Assembly (NCBI RefSeq): GCF_000948285.1
Contig: NZ_JYBP01000003.1
Location: 3,348,001 to 3,412,000, forward strand
Reading direction: 5' to 3'
Origin: Geobacillus kaustophilus
Lineage (GTDB): Bacteria; Bacillota; Bacilli; Bacillales; Anoxybacillaceae
DNA length: 64,000 bases
Shown here in pieces: positions 57,872-64,000 of this stretch. Made by a program: the position numbers and the translations under genes. Below the pieces are notes generated by a model. It saw only the letters and a list, made by a program, of their open reading frames with translations, had not been told where the DNA came from and searched no databases. The first letter of the stretch is position 1, and every line of letters begins with the position of its first letter.

Positions 57872-58972
57872 TTATACGTTGAACCGGAAGTGCATAATAT
57901 CGCCGTCTTGTACTTCGTAGTCTTTCCCTTCAAGGCGCACTTTGCCGGCTTCACGCGCCGCCGCCATCGATCCAGCCGCGACGAGGTCAGCGTACGACAC
58001 CGTTTCTGCGCGAATAAATCCGCGCTCAAAGTCGGAATGGATGATGCCGGCGCATTGCGGCGCTTTCATCCCTTTGCGGAACGTCCACGCCCGCACCTCC
58101 TGCTCGCCGGCGGTGAAAAACGTCGCCAATCCAAGCAAGCTGTAAGCGGCGCGGATAAGCTGGTCAAGGCCGGACTGCTCGATGCCGAGCTCCTGCAAAA
58201 ATTGCCGTTTTTCCTCATCGCTGAACTCAGCGATTTCCTCTTCGATTTTGGCGCAGACAACAATGACTTCAGCGTTGTCGCGCTTCGCAAACTCGCTCAC
58301 GTCCTTGACAAACGGATTGCCGCTAGGGTCAGCGATGTCTTCCTCGCCGACATTGGCGACGTAAAGCATCGGCTTGATCGTCAACAAATGCAGCTGCTTG
58401 ACGACTTTCATCTCTTCATCAGTGAACTCGAGTGTGCGCGCCGGCTTGCCGGCTTCGAGCGTCTCCTTCAACCGCCGCAAAATATCGTATTCAAACGCCG
58501 CCTCTTTATCCTTTTGCTTGGCGATTTTGCCGACCCGCTCGATTCGTTTGTCAACCGTCTCTAAATCAGCCAATACGAGTTCCAAATTGATCGTTTCGAT
58601 ATCGGCGAGCGGGTCGACTTTGCCGGCGACGTGGGTGATGTTTTCATCGCTGAAGCAGCGGACGACTTGGCAAATCGCATCGACTTGGCGGATATGCGAC
58701 AAAAACTTGTTGCCAAGCCCCTCTCCTTTGCTTGCTCCTTTGACAATGCCGGCGATATCGGTAAATTCAAAAACAGTCGGCACTGTCCGCTTCGGGCGAA
58801 ACATTTCCGTCAATACATCGAGCCGCTCGTCAGGCACTTCGACGACACCGACGTTCGGCTCAATCGTGCAAAAAGGATAGTTGGCTGACTCAGCACCTGC
58901 TTTCGTAATGGCGTTAAACAACGTCGATTTACCGACGTTCGGCAATCCGACGATTCCTGCTGTCAATCCCAT
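57872..58972 (-). CDS. ychF: Ribosome-binding ATPase YchF
   Basis: YchF/EngD is an Obg-family NTPase that prefers ATP and binds ribosomes, linked to stress and translation quality. The 366-residue protein has the G1 motif GIVGLPNVGKSTLFNAIT, G2/G3 region VFEFTDIAGIVKGASKGEGLGNKFL, NxxE (VANVGEED) in place of NKxD, and a C-terminal TGS domain (FRKGMKAPQCAGIIHSDFERGFIRAE; YEVQDGDIMHFRFNV). The ATG at 58972 follows AGAGGAGTGG. It precedes rpsF on the same strand. Confidence 0.97.
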   Translation of the reverse strand: MGLTAGIVGLPNVGKSTLFNAITKAGAESANYPFCTIEPNVGVVEVPDERLDVLTEMFRPKRTVPTVFEFTDIAGIVKGASKGEGLGNKFLSHIRQVDAICQVVRCFSDENITHVAGKVDPLADIETINLELVLADLETVDKRIERVGKIAKQKDKEAAFEYDILRRLKETLEAGKPARTLEFTDEEMKVVKQLHLLTIKPMLYVANVGEEDIADPSGNPFVKDVSEFAKRDNAEVIVVCAKIEEEIAEFSDEEKRQFLQELGIEQSGLDQLIRAAYSLLGLATFFTAGEQEVRAWTFRKGMKAPQCAGIIHSDFERGFIRAETVSYADLVAAGSMAAAREAGKVRLEGKDYEVQDGDIMHFRFNV

Positions 58973-59221
58973 TCGTTCCACTCCTCTTTCCCGTTCACAT
59001 CTTCCCTCATTATATGGGCTGGCACAGAAAATGACAAGCGCTCCGCGGGCGGGGAATGTTTCCTCTCCCGCCCGCTTCGAAAAAGGCAAGAGTTGGCGCC
59101 CTTTTTCCAACACTCGGCCGCCCAAAGCCGACTCTGTATTTTCATTTTCGAATCAGCCGCCTTAAACCGCTTGTTGCCGTCAACAACGTCATTTTTCTAC
59201 TGCCAAAACACTTTTGACTGT

Positions 59222-61243
59222 TTACTTCGCTTCCGGCGCGACTTTTTCGATATCAACCAAACAGTCATAAAGCGTGCTGCCGCAGCCGTTATCCGACTCC
59301 AAATCGGACGTGAGGACGTTGACCGGCCCGCCGAACACTCCCCATTGTCCTTCGTCAATGTTGATCGTGCCTGGGTAGGCGCCATCAAGCACCTTGACCG
59401 TTCCCACGAGCGATCCGCGGTCGTTGTAAACACGCGCCCGGTCGCCATCGGCGAGCCCTTTTTTCACGGCGACGTCGGCCGCCACCTCAATGCGCACCAC
59501 CTGCAGCTCCGGGATGAGCGGGTAATGCTGCGAATGGTTCGAGCGGAGCGGATGGATCGTCAACAGCCGATACGGATATTTGGCGGCTAATGCCGGATTG
59601 GCTTCCTCCGATTCGGCCGGATACATGATTTGCAGCCGGCCGTCCATCCCTTTTTGTTTGGCGATGGTCGATGTAAATTCATATTTGCCGCTTGGCGTTT
59701 GAAATCGGCGGCCACGCCACGGCACAGGTTCGACAGGCAAAAGGACGCGGTGCTCCGTTTTCAGCCGCGCAAGCGTAATGCCGTGCTGTTCCAACGGCCG
59801 AAGCGCCATCGCAAGGAATTGCTCGCGCGTATAGGCAAAATCGTCCCCAAACCCGAGCCGTTTCGCCAGCTCCGTCCAAATCCACAAATCCGGTTTCGCC
59901 TCGCCCGGCGGGTCGACAAGCTTTGGCCCGTAGTTTACATATGCATGGTACATGGAGGAACAATACACATCCTCTTCTTCAAACGATGCGGCCACTGGAA
60001 GAACGTAATCGGCGACGGCGGCCGTGTCGGTCATAAACTGCTCGAATACAACGACCGTCTCAACGGAAGCGAACGCTTTTTTCATTAAGTTCGTGTTCGG
60101 CACTTGAACGAGCGGGTTGCCGCACGTGACGATCACCATGCCGATCGGCGGATCATTCGCCCGCAATATTTCTTCCGCCTGCTTCATCATCGTCCATGTG
60201 CGCGAGGCCGTTTTCCGCTCCGGAAGCGTCAACGCCGATTTATCGAAGCATTCGCTCACCTGCAAGTTGCCAAAATTCGCCCCTCCGCCGGGAATGCCGA
60301 CGTTTCCGCTTGCGGCGACAAGGGCATCGATCCATCGGATTGTATTGCCGCCGTTCGCATAACGCTGCATGCCAAGGCCGAGATACGTCGCCGTTGGCCG
60401 GTCCCCGTAAAGCCGGGCCAGCTCCGTCATTTGATCCCGACTGACGCCGGTATGCCGCTCGAGCTCAGAAAGCGAAATCATATCTAATACTTGTTTGACG
60501 TCATCAAACCCAAGCGTATACTGCTCGATAAAGGCACGGTCCTCAAGTCCGAGGCGAAGCAATTCTTTCATGACGCCCATCGCCAAAAACGCATCCATCC
60601 CCGGCTTAATGCATACGTACTGATCGGCGATGCGCGCCGTCGGGCCAAACAGCGGATCGATGACCACAATTGTCGCCCCGCGTTTTTTCGCGGCAAGCAA
60701 CCGCTCGAATAAATGCATGTTCGTGCGGGCGACGTTTCTCCCCCAAATGACGATGTGGCGGCTGTTGTCGATATCTTCTGGCGCATGGCTGTAGGCGTTG
60801 CCAAAATCCCATGTCTGCGCCTCAATGCCCGCGCCCCAGCAAAGGCTGCCGATCAGCTCTGTTGCCCCACCATAGCAATTAAAAAAACGGCGGTCCAGGT
60901 TTTTCAGCAACCCGTTGTTGGCGTAATCATGACTGTGGAGTACAGCAGTTGGCCCAAACCGTTCTTTCAATTCCCACATCTTTCTGGCGATGTCATCAAG
61001 CGCCTCTTCCCAAGAAATGCGAACGAACTTCCCGTTTACTTTTTTCAACGGATAGAGAAGGCGTTCTTTGGCGTTTACTCGCTCTTTCAACATCCGCCCA
61101 CGTCCGCAAATGTTTCCTTTCGTGATGGGATGGTGTTCGTCGCCGTCAACGCGTACGACTTTCCCCTTGTTCACCGTCACCTTCAGCCCGCATACGTCCC
61201 AGCAGTTGAGCGGGCATGATGTTACATGCATCGTTTCCGTCAT
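59222..61243 (-). CDS. yyaE: Molybdopterin oxidoreductase (YyaE/YoaE-like), DMSO-reductase family
   Basis: This is a single-subunit Mo/W-bis-MGD oxidoreductase of unknown substrate. The 673-residue protein starts with an [4Fe-4S] motif CPLNCWDVC and a fourth Cys in GNICGRG. The molybdopterin domain follows (SLCWGAGIEAQTWDFGNAY, IVIWGRNVARTN, IVVIDPLFGPTA, GLGMQRYANGG, YVLPVAASFEEED) and then the C-terminal cofactor-binding domain (LLTIHPLRSNHSQHY). There is no Tat signal, so it is cytoplasmic. B. subtilis has yyaE at this place. No partner subunit or cofactor gene is adjacent. GGGGAGGGAG precedes the ATG. Confidence 0.92.
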   Translation of the reverse strand: MTETMHVTSCPLNCWDVCGLKVTVNKGKVVRVDGDEHHPITKGNICGRGRMLKERVNAKERLLYPLKKVNGKFVRISWEEALDDIARKMWELKERFGPTAVLHSHDYANNGLLKNLDRRFFNCYGGATELIGSLCWGAGIEAQTWDFGNAYSHAPEDIDNSRHIVIWGRNVARTNMHLFERLLAAKKRGATIVVIDPLFGPTARIADQYVCIKPGMDAFLAMGVMKELLRLGLEDRAFIEQYTLGFDDVKQVLDMISLSELERHTGVSRDQMTELARLYGDRPTATYLGLGMQRYANGGNTIRWIDALVAASGNVGIPGGGANFGNLQVSECFDKSALTLPERKTASRTWTMMKQAEEILRANDPPIGMVIVTCGNPLVQVPNTNLMKKAFASVETVVVFEQFMTDTAAVADYVLPVAASFEEEDVYCSSMYHAYVNYGPKLVDPPGEAKPDLWIWTELAKRLGFGDDFAYTREQFLAMALRPLEQHGITLARLKTEHRVLLPVEPVPWRGRRFQTPSGKYEFTSTIAKQKGMDGRLQIMYPAESEEANPALAAKYPYRLLTIHPLRSNHSQHYPLIPELQVVRIEVAADVAVKKGLADGDRARVYNDRGSLVGTVKVLDGAYPGTINIDEGQWGVFGGPVNVLTSDLESDNGCGSTLYDCLVDIEKVAPEAK

Positions 61244-61299
61244 TTTCTCCCTCCCCTTCGCAACAAAAGAGCATGGCCTCGCCGCCATGCTTCATTTGC

Positions 61300-61497
61300 T
61301 TATTCTTCATGTTTGACGAGCACTTTTTTCATTTTGCGGATAAACTCTTTGCGCGGCAGCAAAACGCTATGGGCGCACCCTTCACATTTAATGCGGATGT
61401 CAGCGCCCAAGCGGATCACTTTCCAACGGTTCGTTCCACATGGATGCGGCTTTTTCATTTCGACGATATCGTATAGGCCGAACTGTTTCTCTTCCAT
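61300..61497 (-). CDS. yyzM: DUF951 small protein (YyzM)
   Basis: The 65-residue protein has the DUF951 pattern: YDIVEMKKPHPCGTNRWKVIRLGADIRIKCEGCAHSVLLPR. A Cys and a CEGC pair suggest a zinc-ribbon-like site. In Bacillus it lies near yyaF/ychF. AGGTGGATCG precedes the ATG. Function is unknown. It may be cotranscribed with the upstream mscS and downstream yyaE-like gene. Confidence 0.9.
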   Translation of the reverse strand: MEEKQFGLYDIVEMKKPHPCGTNRWKVIRLGADIRIKCEGCAHSVLLPRKEFIRKMKKVLVKHEE

Positions 61498-61509
61498 CGA
61501 TCCACCTCC

Positions 61510-62415
61510 CTATGACAACGATTGCTCCCGTTGCGGCTTTGCCTCCGGCTGTTCTTGTCCGTCGCGGCGATGCAGCACAAGCCGCGGGTATGGGATTTCG
61601 ATTCCCCGTTCGTCCAACAGCAACTTCACTTCCTTGCGGATCGCCCGAGCGACCGCCAGATGGCGCATCGGCTTCGTTTCGCACGTGATGCGCAATACGA
61701 CTTCTGAGCTGGCTAAATTTTGCACGCCAAGCAATTCCGGCGGGGCGACCATGTCTTCATACTTCGCCGGCAGCTGCGGAAAAAGCTCGCGGATGGCTTT
61801 CTCCGCCTCTTCAATGTCTTCTTCATAAGCGATGCTGACGTCAACGACAGCGAGGCTGTTGTGCAGCGAATAGTTCGTCACTTGAGTGATGCTGCCGTTT
61901 GGCAAAATGTGCACTTCCCCGGTCCAACTTTTAATTTTCGTCACCCGAAGCCCAATCGTTTCAACATACCCTTCAAAATTGCCGATGCGCACATAATCTC
62001 CGACCGCAAACTGGTCTTCAAAAATGATGAAAAATCCAGTGATGATGTCTTTCACTAAGCTTTGTGCGCCAAAACCCACGGCCAGCCCGACGACCCCGGC
62101 TCCAGCGAGCAGCGCTTTGACGGGAACGCCAAACGCATCTAAAATCATCAAGAGCGCAATAAAATATAGTACGTACGTAATGACGTTGTCGAGCAGCCGA
62201 ACAAGCGTCGCCTCCCGACGTTCAGAAATGCGGATCGGCGCCTTCTGCCGCACTTTGAACATGTTATGAACGGCAATTTTCAACACTTTCACCGCTACGG
62301 CGCATATGAGTAGAATAAGGACGATTTTCAGCATTCCTTTTCCGATCTGAAGCCACAATTGTTCATCCATCAAAAATGCGAACAATCGGCTCATCGTTTT
62401 TTCCATCGTGTTCAA
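61510..62415 (-). CDS. Small-conductance mechanosensitive channel (MscS family)
   Basis: The product is a pressure-release channel opened by membrane tension on osmotic downshift. Of about 301 residues, three transmembrane helices come first (GMLKIVLILLICAVAVKVL, VITYVLYFIALLMILDAFG). The pore helix ALLAGAGVVGLAVGFGAQSLVKDIITGFFIIFEDQF is followed by the beta domain (GDYVRIGNFEGYVETIGLRVTKIKSW) and a C-terminal alpha/beta domain. I chose the TTG at 62415, which follows GAGGTG at 9 bases; an ATG three codons later lacks a site. It lies between yyzM and divergent yyaC. Confidence 0.9.
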   Translation of the reverse strand: MNTMEKTMSRLFAFLMDEQLWLQIGKGMLKIVLILLICAVAVKVLKIAVHNMFKVRQKAPIRISERREATLVRLLDNVITYVLYFIALLMILDAFGVPVKALLAGAGVVGLAVGFGAQSLVKDIITGFFIIFEDQFAVGDYVRIGNFEGYVETIGLRVTKIKSWTGEVHILPNGSITQVTNYSLHNSLAVVDVSIAYEEDIEEAEKAIRELFPQLPAKYEDMVAPPELLGVQNLASSEVVLRITCETKPMRHLAVARAIRKEVKLLLDERGIEIPYPRLVLHRRDGQEQPEAKPQREQSLS

Positions 62416-62600
62416 CGTTGGCGACACCTCAATCTTTTTCTTGTTCTGCGCTTTTATTTTAACAAGACCGGTCGTTGATTTGTAGCCCGATATCCCGTTA
62501 TCGCGAAGAAAAGGCAAGAAAACGAACAATGAAATGTATATCATTCTTTTATTTTCCGTATACTGTTAATACTTTTGAAATGAAAGTAGGAGTGAAGCGA

Positions 62601-63224
62601 ATGAGCATACCATCGATATTTTTCTCGTCCAAGGAGGAAAGAGACCGCGTGTTTTACGATGAGCAAGGGGCGGTGTCGTCGATCGCTTGGCGGGTCGCCT
62701 CACTGCTTCCCGACCCGCTCATTCAGCCGGTCGCTATCGTTTGCATCGGCACAGATCGCTCGACCGGCGATTCGCTTGGACCGCTCGTCGGCACGATGCT
62801 CAAAGAGAAACCGTTGGCTCGCTTCCACGTGTACGGAACACTCGAAGAACCAATCCATGCCGTTAATTTGGAAGAAAAGGTAGAAGCCATTCGACTAATT
62901 CATCACGATCCGTTCATGATCGCGGTCGATGCCTGCCTCGGGCGGCTGAAAAGCGTCGGCGCCATTACGATCGCCAAAGGACCGGTCCGCCCTGGGGCTG
63001 GTGTCAACAAACAGCTCCTTCCCGTCGGCGACGCCCATATTACTGGGGTTGTCAATGTCAGCGGGTTTATGGAGTTTTTCGTCCTGCAAAATACGCGCCT
63101 CCATCTTGTCATGAATATGGCGAAAACGATCGCCAACGGCATTTATGAAGCGGAGCGGTTCATCCTCCGAAAAGAGCGGCTCGGTGCCCCTTTGCTCTCA
63201 ACAGAACGGCATTCATTATGGTAG
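62601..63224 (+). CDS. yyaC: Spore protease YyaC
   Basis: YyaC is a DUF1256 sporulation protein related in fold to germination protease GPR. The 207-residue protein shows VAIVCIGTDRSTGDSLGPLVGTMLKE near residue 48, VYGTLEEPIHAVNLEE, FMIAVDACLGRLKSVGAI and HITGVVNVSGFMEFFVLQNTRLH. AGGAG lies 8 bases before the ATG at 62601. It is the only plus-strand gene of the right end; its neighbours match the B. subtilis yya cluster near oriC. Confidence 0.93.
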   Translation: MSIPSIFFSSKEERDRVFYDEQGAVSSIAWRVASLLPDPLIQPVAIVCIGTDRSTGDSLGPLVGTMLKEKPLARFHVYGTLEEPIHAVNLEEKVEAIRLIHHDPFMIAVDACLGRLKSVGAITIAKGPVRPGAGVNKQLLPVGDAHITGVVNVSGFMEFFVLQNTRLHLVMNMAKTIANGIYEAERFILRKERLGAPLLSTERHSLW

Positions 63225-63229
63225 GCGGC

Positions 63230-63273
63230 AAATCCCCCTCTTGTTCAGCTGTCCAAGGAGGGGATTTCTTTTG
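63230..63273 (+). terminator. Terminator of yyaC, possibly shared with the convergent DUF554 gene
   Basis: AAATCCCC..CTC / GAG..GGGGATTT forms a long stem with a 17-base loop, followed by CTTTTGC, between convergent genes. Confidence 0.75.
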
Positions 63274-63364
63274 CGCGCCTTGAATCGCCATTTTCATACC
63301 GGGGGTGGAAAGCGAAACACACTCATGAATGTGTTTTGTTTGCTTTCGAGGGGCACGAGGCCGG

Positions 63365-64000
63365 CTATCGGACGAAGGAAAAAACGAAAACGGCCGCTGC
63401 TGTAACGAAAATGCTCGGCAGCAAATTGGCCGCGCGAATGTTCGTTAAACCGAGCATATTGAGTCCAATGGCCGTAATTAAAATGCCTCCGGTCGCCGTT
63501 GATTCGGCGATGAACGAATCGAGCACTTCCTTCGGCACAAACCGTTCGATTTGCGTCGCCAACAGCGCGATGCTACCCTCATAAACAACGACCGGCAAGG
63601 CGGAGAAGATGACGCCGATGCCGAGCGTCGTCGTCAAAATGACACTGGCAAAGCCGTCTAAAATCGATTTCGTATACAAGACTCTATGGTCGCCGCGCAG
63701 CCCGCTGTCAAGCGCTCCGACGATGGCCATCGCCCCGATGACAAACAACAACGTCGCGCTGACAAACCCTTTAGCGATGCTTCCTTGCCCGTTTCCGCTC
63801 ACTTTCGCCTCGAGCCATTGACCGAGCCGGTTCAGCTTTTCCTCCCAGTTCCACCACTCTCCGAGAATGCCGCCGAAAACAAGGCTGAAAATAACAACGA
63901 GAAACTGTTCGCTTTTCATTCCCATTTGTATGCCAAGCAGCGCCACCGCAAGCCCAATCCCCCCCATCACCGTTTCCTTTACTCGCTCGGGGATGCGATG
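63365..64000 (-). CDS. DUF554 membrane protein, 5' end outside the window
   Basis: This is a polytopic membrane protein of the DUF554 family (YdfK/YqgA-like), function unknown. The visible 211 codons include RIPERVKETVMGGIGLAVALLGIQMGM, a typical early DUF554 segment, and NRLGQWLEAKV, LFVIGAMAIVGALDSGLRGD and ESTATGGILITAIGLNMLGLTNIRAANLLPS. The frame is open through the last base, so the true start, about 20-25 residues further, lies beyond the edge. Confidence 0.9.
   Translation of the reverse strand, partial: HRIPERVKETVMGGIGLAVALLGIQMGMKSEQFLVVIFSLVFGGILGEWWNWEEKLNRLGQWLEAKVSGNGQGSIAKGFVSATLLFVIGAMAIVGALDSGLRGDHRVLYTKSILDGFASVILTTTLGIGVIFSALPVVVYEGSIALLATQIERFVPKEVLDSFIAESTATGGILITAIGLNMLGLTNIRAANLLPSIFVTAAAVFVFSFVR

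Noticed and set aside
57872-58564. Long plus-strand ORFs antisense to ychF, walK, purA and other genes
   Set aside because: They are shadows produced by GC-rich codon usage of the real minus-strand genes and lack start signals.
63000-64000. Replication origin at the right edge
   Set aside because: Gene order points to oriC nearby, but no dnaA, parB or DnaA-box cluster is visible within the window.

Overview
The window looks like chromosome from a thermophilic Geobacillus (kaustophilus/thermoleovorans/stearothermophilus group). It is moderately GC-rich, has strong AGGAGG-type ribosome binding sites, and uses TTG and GTG starts. It encodes spore proteins (CwlJ, GerQ, YyaC) and an ArtJ-ArtM-ArtP system of the type described from G. 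stearothermophilus. From about 42 to 64 kb the gene order is the conserved Bacillus block left of oriC: rlmH, htrA, walJ-I-H-K-R, purA, dnaB, rplI, gdpP, yybS-like, rpsR-ssb-rpsF, ychF, yyaE-like, yyzM, yyaC. Nearly all of these genes are on the minus strand, which fits leading-strand orientation if oriC lies beyond the right edge. No rRNA, tRNA or CRISPR array was seen.

1-13 kb: spore germination genes cwlJ-gerQ; the ywdK/ywdI/ung group with a tiny broken membrane-protein gene; a stripped-down rsbV-rsbW-sigB stress operon facing tail-to-tail a membrane-anchored PAS/PP2C phosphatase; azoR; a single-chain glycyl-tRNA synthetase behind a T-box; a glycosyltransferase; and the niacin transporter niaP.

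13-18.2 kb: a decay zone. It holds an IS66-type element whose transposase has a frameshift and an in-frame stop, an orphan gene, a 245-bp MITE-like element with perfect 14-bp terminal inverted repeats around a cloverleaf-like set of hairpins, pieces of a pst phosphate transporter operon, a truncated stalk-domain secreted protein, and a tartrate dehydrogenase remnant that has lost its middle. An intact EIIA-Glc gene sits among the fragments.

18-42 kb: mostly metabolism and transport. adeR-ald (alanine catabolism), a Uma2-family protein, pdxK, a nitrilase-family amidohydrolase, putP, artJ-artM-artP (basic amino acid uptake, with a terminator between artJ and artM), qoxABCD (aa3 menaquinol oxidase), trmH, an amino acid permease, an ATPase-fold regulator with a nine-copy heptapeptide repeat, a Rieske/FAD oxidoreductase, manA, glycerate kinase and a membrane diguanylate cyclase.

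42-64 kb: cell-wall stress signalling (Wal operon plus HtrA), purine synthesis, replication (DnaB, Ssb), ribosomal proteins, c-di-AMP breakdown (GdpP), an orphan molybdopterin oxidoreductase, a mechanosensitive channel and the spore protein YyaC. A DUF554 membrane protein runs off the right edge.
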